Shown here in pieces: positions 14,868 through 20,971 of a stretch of DNA of 20,971 nt. Under the pieces are notes generated by a model. The model ran no database searches. It saw only the letters and a program-made list of their open reading frames with translations, and was not told the DNA's origin. The position numbers and the translations under genes are program-made. Source of the DNA: Planctomycetaceae bacterium (lineage in GTDB: Bacteria; Planctomycetota; Planctomycetia; Planctomycetales; Planctomycetaceae); the NCBI GenBank assembly GCA_947463775.1, contig CANHVD010000018.1, forward strand, positions 1 to 20,971. The letters are read 5' to 3'. Every line of letters begins with the position of its first letter. The stretch's first letter is position 1.

Positions 14868-15030
14868 ACGCGACTCCAAGAGCCTGCGTGCGCGCCTCTA
14901 AGGATGCAGTCAGCAGCAGCACAAGAAAGTTTTGCAAATCACCCCATATTGCCATCTTGTTAAGGGCTTAACAATGTATGACTCATCTGGTCGTGGTTAT
15001 TATGATCGTCAGATTTTGGATTGCTGTCAA
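14868..15030 (-). promoter_or_regulatory. Promoter and 5' leader of the DUF1549/DUF1553-DUF1501 operon
   Basis: On the minus strand a TTGACA box (15030-15025) is followed after 26 bases by AACCACGACC (14998-14989), then ATACAT, and then a 'gcgcacgc.ggctcttggag' stretch just before the leader ORF. All these elements recur in the same order in the leader at 20114-20282. A -10 box at 17-bp spacing is poor (GATCAT); CATAAT three bases on is better but at 20-bp spacing. Between the leader ORF and the gene lies a ccgtgt/acacgg hairpin (14760-14785). The rest of 14736-15170 shows no gene. Confidence 0.5.
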
Positions 15031-15170
15031 CTCCAATTGCCGTCTTCGTTGATTATTTGAAAGCATTTTTGGGGCTGGCTAAGTCGCGCGAACCGTCGGG
15101 AAATTCACATGAGCCTGGCCAGCTGCGCTTGGTTGAGGGAAACCCGCTCGAAATTGCGATTCGACGGTAT

Positions 15171-16514
15171 TCAATCCTCGATCGAGTACAGCTTCGTCCA
15201 ACTTCTAAGCAGCAACTGCTTTCCAATGGCAACCGGTGACGCATCGAAAGTATCTGCGATCACGTTCTTCGAAAGCACCGTGGTTTCGGGATCATCACTG
15301 ATGACTACTGAGGTGCCTTCTCGACCGATGAAATAAACCTTGCCATTCGCGGCCAGTGGGGAAGCATATGTGTTGCCGATACCGAGTCGCTGCTTCTCAA
15401 CCAGTGGCTTTCCGGATTTCAGATCCAGCACCGTGAGGATGTCATTATTGCCGCCCGTGAAGTAGAGCCGATTTCCACTGACTGTTGGCGACGGGACATA
15501 GGGCGTGTCGGCATGATGTGTCCACGCGAATGCATTAGAGCCTGAGATGTCACCGTTCGAGTTTAGTGGGATTGCAAACGCTGCGGCACCCTTGTAGCCA
15601 CTCATGCAGACAGCGAAATCTTCGAATCGCACGGGGGACGGAATTGCGTTGATCGTCTGCCCACCGCATTCCCACAGTACATCTCCATTTGCAACGTCGT
15701 AAGCCCTCGCTTTGCCAGTACCGTTGACGATCGCCAATGTCTTATCGCCGACTTTCGTAATCAGTGGCGTATTCCACGAGGTGACTTCTCCTTCGCGTGA
15801 CTTCCGCCATCGTTCTTCCCCGGTTTTCGCATCCAATGCGACAATGAAACTATTTTCTTCCTGATCCCAGTTCACGATCAACGCATCCTCCGCCAGTGCC
15901 GGAGTAACGGTTTCGCCCCAGCCGAAGCGAGTGTTCATATCACCGAGATCGATCTGCCAGATGAGTTCTCCCTGCAGCGTATATGCGAACAAGCCTCTCG
16001 ATCCGAACGAAGCGTACAACCTTTCGCCATCTGTGGTCGGCGAACTGGCCGCATACGTATGAGTAGGGTGATGGCCTTCGTGAGGCACCTGCTCAGTGGC
16101 CACTTTTTGCCACAGCACTTTGCCACTGGTGCGGTCAATGCTTGTTACCAGGAAACGATAGTAGACACCAGGAGGTTCCGTCTTTGAATCCGCACGTTTG
16201 GTTGGCGGTGTTTCTGCCTTGCGATCGGTCTCTTCTGCCGACAGGATAAAGATCTGATTGCCCCAAACGACGGGCGTGGCTGATCCTTTGCCAGGAATTT
16301 CCGCAACCCATTTCACATTCTTTGTTGCATCCCAACTGATCGGCGGAGTAGCAGAATCGGGTGCTTCCCCATTCCCGGCTGGCCCTCGCCATTGATGCCA
16401 ATTTGCGACAAGATCAGCAGTTCCCGGAAGCGGCTCCGTTGCCGAAGCGCGGCTTATCATCGCCAACGCGGCCAGCACGATTTGAAACAATCGAAAGAGG
16501 GAGAGTTTCTTCAT
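15171..16514 (-). CDS. Secreted PQQ-binding-like beta-propeller protein
   Basis: A 447-residue protein with a signal peptide (about residues 1-26, ending SRASA-TEP). The body is made of repeated beta-propeller blades with the PQQ/quinoprotein-type pattern: WHQWRGPAGNGEAP at the start (the usual planctomycete 'W.qwrGp.rnG' opening), IDRTSGKVLWQ, LDAKTGEERWRK and LDLKSGKPLVEK. The family is extracytoplasmic; most members lack demonstrated PQQ binding and may be structural or binding proteins. No Shine-Dalgarno sequence is seen before the ATG. It lies about 290 bp after the sulfatase, with a strong hairpin in between, so it may be transcribed separately. Confidence 0.93.
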   Translation of the reverse strand: MKKLSLFRLFQIVLAALAMISRASATEPLPGTADLVANWHQWRGPAGNGEAPDSATPPISWDATKNVKWVAEIPGKGSATPVVWGNQIFILSAEETDRKAETPPTKRADSKTEPPGVYYRFLVTSIDRTSGKVLWQKVATEQVPHEGHHPTHTYAASSPTTDGERLYASFGSRGLFAYTLQGELIWQIDLGDMNTRFGWGETVTPALAEDALIVNWDQEENSFIVALDAKTGEERWRKSREGEVTSWNTPLITKVGDKTLAIVNGTGKARAYDVANGDVLWECGGQTINAIPSPVRFEDFAVCMSGYKGAAAFAIPLNSNGDISGSNAFAWTHHADTPYVPSPTVSGNRLYFTGGNNDILTVLDLKSGKPLVEKQRLGIGNTYASPLAANGKVYFIGREGTSVVISDDPETTVLSKNVIADTFDASPVAIGKQLLLRSWTKLYSIED

Positions 16515-16755
16515 GAGGATTGGGTTTTCAGATTTAGCAGATTCACCGGCTGGCCGTTGGGGCTAATTACTGTAATGGACTTTATCGCTTCAGTCATGCG
16601 TTGCCGAAGCTCCCACCAACCATGGCGGCATACCAATTCGATTCGCCTGAGGCCAACCGGCCCATAGCGACGCAACAGCCGAACAGGATGAATCGCAGAA
16701 ATCTTCAGGCAATGCTGACTTTGATATCATTGTTCTCATCCTGAATCATGGCAGA

Positions 16756-16792
16756 GCACATTCTGCCAGCATTAGATGCTGGTAGAATGTGT
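16756..16792. terminator. Long stable hairpin between the sulfatase and beta-propeller genes
   Basis: A nearly perfect stem of 17 pairs (gcacattctgccagcat against atgctggtagaatgtgt, with only G-T wobbles) closes a 3-nt loop. It lies 12 bases after the sulfatase stop on the minus strand. No T-tract follows on either strand, so it could be a terminator, an RNase barrier or a processing site. The remaining intergenic sequence, 16515-16755, shows nothing else recognisable. Confidence 0.6.
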
Positions 16793-16804
16793 CGAGTTCA
16801 ATGG

Positions 16805-18157
16805 CTAGTTCTGCTTCTTGGCTTTTCCTTTGCCCTTCCCCTTACCGCCCTGCTGAGCAGCTGGCTTCCAGGCGGGTTCAACAAGCGTGGCATTCCACTC
16901 GTCCCATGTCTTCTGCAGTTTCGCGAAGACTTCGGGTTCACTGCCTGACTTGTCGTTTTGCTCGCCGATGTCATCCTTCAGATTAAACAAGGCGGGTTTG
17001 TCGATCCCGTTGGCTTTAACCAGTTTCCAGTCGCCGTGACGAATGGCGGTTTGCTGACCGAATCGCCAGAACAGGGACTCGTGAGGTGCACCTGTGGCCT
17101 CGCCTTTAACAAACGGCAACAGGTTCACGCCATCCAGTTTTTCTTCCACAGCGACAGGAGATCCCACGCTGGCCAGAATCGTCGGCAGCAGGTCCAGCTG
17201 AATCACCGGCTGATGGTACTCCGCAGACTTCAGCTGTGCGGGCCAGTTCAGGAAGAAAGGCACGCGAACGCCACCTTCCCAGGTCGTAGCTTTCTGTCCT
17301 CGCAGCGCTCCGTTGGAAGAACCGTTCACCGGAGGACCGCCGTTGTCGCTGATGAAAGCGATCAGCGTATTTTCACGAACGTCGGCTTTCTTCAAGGCTT
17401 CAACAACCTTTCCAACGCTCTCATCCAATGAGAACAACATCCCGGCATAGTTTCGGCGAGTTTCATCTTCGATGGATGCAAACTTCTGTTGATGTTCCGG
17501 CTTGGAGTGCATTGGGGTATGCACTGCATTGAACGTTAGCTGCAGAAAGAAAGGCTTCTCTTTGTGTCGGTCAATGAACGAAACGGCTTCGCGAGCAAAC
17601 GCGTCGGTCAGGTATTCTGCTTCCTGAATTTCTTCGTCCCCTCGATAAATCGGAGCCTGACCTTCTTCAGTAAAGTACGGATGAGCACCGCCGAGGAACC
17701 CGAAGAACTCATCGTAGCCTCGTTGCTGAGGTCGGAACTTCTCCGCGTTTCCCAGATGCCACTTTCCGACGAGTCCTGTGGCGTAACCTGCCGTCTTCAG
17801 ACGATTCGCAATCGTCGTTTCTTTCAGGCTGAGCCCAATCTCCGCCGCGTTTGGTCCCTGTCCCGGATTGAACTCATGGCCGAACCGCTGCTGATACTTG
17901 CCCGTCAGCAGGCCTGCTCGAGTTGGACTACAATAGGGGCCGGAAACATATCCTGAGGTAAAACGGACGCCCTCGTTGGCAAGCTGGTCCACATGGGGAG
18001 TCGGAATGTCTTTGCCGCCAAGATAGCCAAGGTCTCCGTAGCCGAGATCGTCGGCCACGATGATCACAATGTTCGGGCGTGCCTCCGCAGCCATCATGAT
18101 GTTGCAACTCGCGATTGTCACGAGAAGCAGAGATACCAAACCAGTCAAACTCTTCAT
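16805..18157 (-). CDS. Secreted type I sulfatase (arylsulfatase family)
   Basis: About 450 residues. The ATG at 18157 (MKSLTG) is preferred because AGGA is 12 bases upstream; the in-frame ATG at 18169 almost overlaps that box. The N-terminus is a signal sequence with a possible lipobox IASC (Cys18), so it may be a lipoprotein. Metal-binding Asp36-Asp37 lie in IIVADDLGYGD. The sulfatase signature CSPTRAGLLTGK begins at Cys76, the residue converted to formylglycine. ISDNGG and GGVRVPFFLNWP follow in the second half. It should hydrolyse sulfate esters outside the cytoplasm, in planctomycetes usually on algal polysaccharides. The C-terminus is an odd Lys/Gly-rich tail (GGKGKGKGKAKKQN). It follows a lipoprotein gene by 55 bp in what looks like one operon. 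Confidence 0.95.
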   Translation of the reverse strand: MKSLTGLVSLLLVTIASCNIMMAAEARPNIVIIVADDLGYGDLGYLGGKDIPTPHVDQLANEGVRFTSGYVSGPYCSPTRAGLLTGKYQQRFGHEFNPGQGPNAAEIGLSLKETTIANRLKTAGYATGLVGKWHLGNAEKFRPQQRGYDEFFGFLGGAHPYFTEEGQAPIYRGDEEIQEAEYLTDAFAREAVSFIDRHKEKPFFLQLTFNAVHTPMHSKPEHQQKFASIEDETRRNYAGMLFSLDESVGKVVEALKKADVRENTLIAFISDNGGPPVNGSSNGALRGQKATTWEGGVRVPFFLNWPAQLKSAEYHQPVIQLDLLPTILASVGSPVAVEEKLDGVNLLPFVKGEATGAPHESLFWRFGQQTAIRHGDWKLVKANGIDKPALFNLKDDIGEQNDKSGSEPEVFAKLQKTWDEWNATLVEPAWKPAAQQGGKGKGKGKAKKQN

Positions 18158-18212
18158 GCGTACACACATTCCTCAATGGACATCAAACTATGGAACTCGA
18201 CGACCCTATCAA

Positions 18213-18659
18213 TTAACCGCCGGAAGCTGGTGCCCCTTCCGCCAGGTCAAACACAATTTCATTTGCACCAGGCTTTACTTCACGATTGTATTCCAGTGAA
18301 AGCTTGGGCTGATATCCGTCCGGCAGTTCCGGAGTCACCATCAAGCCCGTGGTCTTGTCTTCAACCTGAATTTCGTCGACAGCCGCAGTGCGAACTGTGA
18401 CTTTGTGCTTCCCGACAAGAGCACCGTCTTTATCTTCCGTGAACCGAATATTGTACGTCCCATCCGCCTGCGTATACGCCGCGCCGTACGTTCCGGGGGG
18501 ATCGATCGGCTGGAACTCGACGTAGGCAAACGGAATGGGCTTTCCTTGTTGGATCACTTTGCCGGTGACAACTCCAAGTTCAGGCCCATCGGAACACCCG
18601 ACGAAAAATCCCGACAGGGCCAGTGTCCAGGGGATGGATGATGAGCGCAGGAACCGCAT
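18213..18659 (-). CDS. Small lipoprotein with carboxypeptidase-regulatory/transthyretin-like fold
   Basis: A 148-residue protein. A signal peptide ends in FFVGC with the likely lipidated Cys22. The rest follows the planctomycete pattern GVVTGKVIQQGKPIPFAYVE (beta-strand, Gly turn), ADGTYNIRF, and GKHKVTVR, typical of small Ig-like carboxypeptidase-regulatory domain proteins. These are commonly found after DUF1559 genes, as here. A role in surface attachment or protein binding is likely but not proven. It lies between the DUF1559 gene (130 bp upstream) and the sulfatase (55 bp downstream). Confidence 0.88.
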   Translation of the reverse strand: MRFLRSSSIPWTLALSGFFVGCSDGPELGVVTGKVIQQGKPIPFAYVEFQPIDPPGTYGAAYTQADGTYNIRFTEDKDGALVGKHKVTVRTAAVDEIQVEDKTTGLMVTPELPDGYQPKLSLEYNREVKPGANEIVFDLAEGAPASGG

Positions 18660-18789
18660 ATAGACCTCTCAGGACTTTGCAGGAATAAGTTTACTAAAGC
18701 CTTTTAGTCAGTTCTACGCGGCAGAGTTGCAGGTGTTTTCCTGATTGCTCAGCAGACAACTACGCTCGCGTGAGAACTGCAGAAACAGA

Positions 18790-19806
18790 TCAGAACTCAC
18801 CGATGACAAAGCCATCATTTCGACGGCCCAGCTTTTGAAAGATGCCGATTGGATTCACCGGGGATTGCTGATTGGGGTTGTTATTCTGGAACTCGATGTT
18901 CTCACTCAGGAAGCGGACAGCTCCGTCCGCGAAGAGAAACTGAGCGCCACCGGTGTGACGACTGCTGAAGCCTCGAGAAACCGCCGGGTTACCATTAGGC
19001 TGCAGCAGTGGGTCGTTGATCTTGACGTCAATGATCGCTAGGTTCTGACGTGAACCCCAGATGCCAGTCCCCGTATAATTGCGTTGCCCAATCCAGTTTG
19101 CACCCCAGCCCAGCTGCCAGTCTCGTTCGCCGATGATAAACGTATTTGAGAGACCGTCGGTGATGTCGCGAAAATTGACTTTGCTGCTGCCCCAGAATGT
19201 TCCAAAAGGATCGCGGCCATTAACGATCCAGTCTTCAGGAGTTGACCAGCGAGATCCGGAGACTGCCACATAGTTGGCGTTGCCGAGATAAACCGGAGCA
19301 CCACCGAAGAAGGCTGAGTACGGAGTATCCCATTCGCGCTGAGTATTCAGTGCTGGCCCGGTGTCCGATGGGCAGCGATACCCAGGAAGATTCTCTTTGG
19401 GGAGTGCCTGAACGGTAGGGTTCGAAGTGTTTCGCAAGAGCGAATCCAGATCGACTCCATTGGTTTGCATCGACTGGAACATGTTGGCATTTTCCAGTTG
19501 AGGCAGCAGAAATGTGCCCCAGCCGTAAGATCCCATCGCGGCAATGTTCTGATTGCCCGACTTGTGAACAACACCAGGCGGAAGTGTGTTGTAAGTGTCG
19601 TGGTAGTTGTGCAGAGCAATCCCGATCTGCTTGAGATTGTTTTTGCACTGGGTTCGTCGAGCAGCCTCACGAGCCTGTTGCACGGCCGGCAGCAGCAGAG
19701 CAATCAGGATGGCGATGATCGCGATCACCACCAGCAATTCAATCAGCGTGAATCCTCGCTTTGAGCGTCGACGTCCTGTCCTTAGAGCGCTTTCCGAAAT
19801 CAACAT
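18790..19806 (-). CDS. DUF1559 protein with prepilin-like N-terminus (second copy)
   Basis: 338 residues from the ATG at 19806, which has AGGGG eight bases upstream. The longer reading frame starting at 19905 would place 33 unrelated residues before the pilin segment and is rejected. Prepilin motif: Arg-rich start, Gly18-Phe19, Glu23, then a hydrophobic helix and PAVQQAREAARRTQC. The central part has NYHDTYNTLPPGVVH and the C-terminal part RHTGGAQFLFADGAVRFLSEN. It differs from the copy at 1-1041 outside these motifs. It is the first gene of the DUF1559-lipoprotein-sulfatase operon and is preceded by a 300-nt leader with a Cys-rich ORF. Confidence 0.94.
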   Translation of the reverse strand: MLISESALRTGRRRSKRGFTLIELLVVIAIIAILIALLLPAVQQAREAARRTQCKNNLKQIGIALHNYHDTYNTLPPGVVHKSGNQNIAAMGSYGWGTFLLPQLENANMFQSMQTNGVDLDSLLRNTSNPTVQALPKENLPGYRCPSDTGPALNTQREWDTPYSAFFGGAPVYLGNANYVAVSGSRWSTPEDWIVNGRDPFGTFWGSSKVNFRDITDGLSNTFIIGERDWQLGWGANWIGQRNYTGTGIWGSRQNLAIIDVKINDPLLQPNGNPAVSRGFSSRHTGGAQFLFADGAVRFLSENIEFQNNNPNQQSPVNPIGIFQKLGRRNDGFVIGEF

Positions 19807-19863
19807 TTTCAAGACCCCTTTGTGAACGGATGAGTGTAGGCAACTGAAGCAACAGACCGCCGT

Positions 19864-19890
19864 GCGCAGTCGGGGCGTGTCCGACTGCGC
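19864..19890 (-). promoter_or_regulatory. Perfect 10-bp hairpin in the DUF1559 leader
   Basis: gcgcagtcgg / ccgactgcgc with a 7-nt loop lies 58 bases upstream of the DUF1559 start, within the transcribed leader. It is as stable as a terminator stem but is followed by gtctgttgcttc, not a clean T-run. With the Cys-rich leader ORF at 20087-20113 and another 6-bp hairpin at 19998-20014 it could be part of an attenuation switch. Confidence 0.45.
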
Positions 19891-20086
19891 GAGCGGCGTG
19901 AGCAAGGGCAGCAGACCTCGAGCGCAGTGGTCCCATCAGCGCGATCCGGCCGCAAAGCGGGCGTATGAACGCGCGGAATGAGTGGAGCAGGAGGTCAACT
20001 GGCATGAGGCCAGTACGATGACTGGCGGCAATTAGGCGATCACCGGATGGCTGAGTGGCCTCTCCGGGATACAAGGGTTGACGACG

Positions 20087-20113
20087 TCAACAACAACAGC
20101 AGAACGGTTTCAT
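20087..20113 (-). CDS. Eight-codon Cys-rich upstream ORF (leader peptide MKPFCCCC)
   Basis: The minus strand reads ATG AAA CCG TTC TGC TGT TGT TGT TGA, ending in four Cys codons directly before the stop. GGAG lies seven bases upstream. It is 281 nt upstream of the DUF1559 start. The stop overlaps a small palindrome (gttgac-gtc-gtcaac), which a stalled ribosome would cover. It matches the leader ORF at 14841-14867 in length, position in its leader and flanking sequence, although the codons upstream of the Cys run differ. Confidence 0.5.
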   Translation of the reverse strand: MKPFCCCC

Positions 20114-20282
20114 TACGCGACTCCAATTCAATGAGCCAGCGTGCCCGCCTCTAGTAATCCAGTCAGTCACGGCACAAGTTCAAACATCTGGTGAAATCCG
20201 AGGCAGCATTACACAGCCGCATCTTTTATGTATCACCAATTAGGTCGTGGTTTAGTGTCGGCAGGTTGAAGCGGTTTGTCAA
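20114..20282 (-). promoter_or_regulatory. Promoter and 5' leader of the DUF1559-lipoprotein-sulfatase operon
   Basis: On the minus strand A-rich tracts (possible UP element) precede TTGACA (20282-20277). AACCACGACC follows at 20252-20243, then TGATACAT, and then agaggcgggcacgc and ggctc before the leader ORF's ribosome-binding site. The same blocks in the same order occur at 14868-15030. A GACACT at 17-bp spacing is a possible -10 box, which would place the transcript start near the conserved block. The remainder of 19807-20345 holds small hairpins and no gene. Confidence 0.5.
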
Positions 20283-20402
20283 TACTGTTTTTGGACTTTT
20301 TTAGGATGGCAGTTTGGACTCCATCAGCGCCGAGGCAAGGGCCACGTGGTTCAGAGGATTGGTGCTCTCGGATTCTCAGAACGATACGCCGGAAGGGGCC
20401 TC

Positions 20403-20540
20403 ATGGTGTTTGTTAAGATCCTGAACCTCAAGAAGATTGAAGTGCTTCCGAGTGTGGCTGTTGTGACATCTTCGTGCGTTAAAGAAGCTGATCTGTTCAG
20501 GCAGTATTGCCGTCGTGTGAGAGTCGTAACGGATTGTTAA
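20403..20540 (+). CDS. Possible small ORF (45 residues), unknown function
   Basis: An ATG at 20403 preceded by GGAAGGGG six to seven bases upstream opens a 45-codon frame (MVFVKILNLKKIEVLPSVAV...). It is rather basic with three Cys, and no family is recognised. The good ribosome-binding site is the only support; there is no promoter or conservation evidence. It lies in the gap between two divergent genes and may be spurious. Confidence 0.25.
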   Translation: MVFVKILNLKKIEVLPSVAVVTSSCVKEADLFRQYCRRVRVVTDC

Positions 20541-20825
20541 TTATGCACTTGCCGCAAATGGCTTGATTTGCCGGAGTGAACGTTTTTGTCGAGGGGGTGA
20601 CCCCCGCCGATTGTTAAGAATCCAGCGGCAGTGGACCCTGAACAAACTTAATAAACCGATACGGGACTGCATAGTCAGGGGTGACTGCGAAGAGCGGGTG
20701 GTTCTGGGTGAATCGGTAATTCCGGAGTAACCGGACTATTCAGAATACACCACCATCCTGCTCGGCCTCATGAGTTGAGGCGAACCCTGAATTGGAATGG
20801 AAACCAATTTGCCGAGGTAAGTGAA
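20541..20825 (+). other. Intergenic / 5' untranslated region before the terminal gene
   Basis: No gene is seen. Small inverted repeats are present: ggggg-tga-ccccc (20593-20605), ccgg-agtaa-ccgg near 20733-20745, and gcctca-tgagt-tgaggc (20765-20781). The last lies about 45 bases before the next start codon and could fold in its leader. No known riboswitch consensus was recognised. Confidence 0.4.
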
Positions 20826-20971
20826 ATGGCCAGACTGCGGTGGCGGACGTTTGTTCTTGGAGCACTCCTGACAGCCGGGGGGGGGCCTGTGATGGCTGAT
20901 GATCTTGCAGATCTTAAGTCGCGACTGGATGCCATCGAACAGGAGAACGACCAGCTTCGCTCCGACCTCGA
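20826..20971 (+). CDS. Secreted protein with N-terminal coiled coil, possibly a porin (partial)
   Basis: The gene runs off the window. GAGG lies eight bases before the ATG. The first 24 residues are a signal peptide (MARLRWRTFVLGALL...GPVMA-DD). The next 24 residues visible (LADLKSRLDAIEQENDQLRS) form a heptad-like coiled coil, as found at the N-terminus of planctomycete outer-membrane porin-like proteins. A nine-G tract (20877-20885) inside the signal peptide encodes three glycines. The final function cannot be decided from 48 residues. Confidence 0.75.
   Translation, partial: MARLRWRTFVLGALLTAGGGPVMADDLADLKSRLDAIEQENDQLRSDL

Noticed and set aside
19807..19905. Upstream extension of the second DUF1559 gene to an ATG at 19905
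   Set aside because: The 33 added residues precede the prepilin motif and lack a ribosome-binding site, while the ATG at 19806 has a strong AGGGG box at the right distance.

Overview
The window looks like a chromosomal segment of a planctomycete (Planctomycetota, probably Planctomycetales). The evidence is lineage-typical gene families: two DUF1559 proteins with pilin-like N-termini, a DUF1501 protein with a Tat signal, a PSCyt1/DUF1549/DUF1553 protein, a secreted type I sulfatase, and a secreted PQQ-type beta-propeller. Most genes from 3994 to 19806 lie on the minus strand. No tRNA, rRNA, CRISPR array or insertion sequence was seen.

Layout. 1-2100 (+): a DUF1559 protein, a strong terminator, then an ArsR-type regulator and a membrane rhodanese (YgaV/YgaP-like pair). 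2101-2804: non-coding, rich in small palindromes. 2805-3797 (+): an acyltransferase-3 membrane protein. 3994-10394 (-): a sulfur/encapsulin island. In transcription order it holds a small Cys-rich protein, a YezD/DUF2292 protein, a decayed cysteine synthase, two paralogous Family 2 encapsulin shell proteins with an inserted cyclic-nucleotide-binding-like domain, and a SufS-type cysteine desulfurase with a long disordered N-terminal extension. 10480-14735 (-): the planctomycete DUF1549/DUF1553 plus DUF1501 pair. 15171-19806 (-): beta-propeller, sulfatase, lipoprotein and DUF1559 protein. 20826-end (+): start of a secreted coiled-coil protein, possibly a porin.

The most interesting system is the encapsulin island. 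Cysteine desulfurase is the known cargo of Family 2A encapsulins, which lack the nucleotide-binding insert. Here it sits beside two CBD-containing (2B-like) shell proteins. The two shells are almost identical in the HK97 part and differ in the CBD and the C-terminal tail, which suggests a mixed shell. The cysteine synthase relic and the YezD gene support a sulfur-storage or sulfur-mobilisation role.

A second, independent signal is a pair of related 5' leaders, upstream of the DUF1549 gene and of the second DUF1559 gene. Each contains a TTGACA box, a conserved AACCACGACC block, and an 8-codon upstream ORF (MSAVCCCR and MKPFCCCC). These look like cysteine-codon leader peptides and could link expression of the sulfatase and DUF1549 clusters to cysteine supply.
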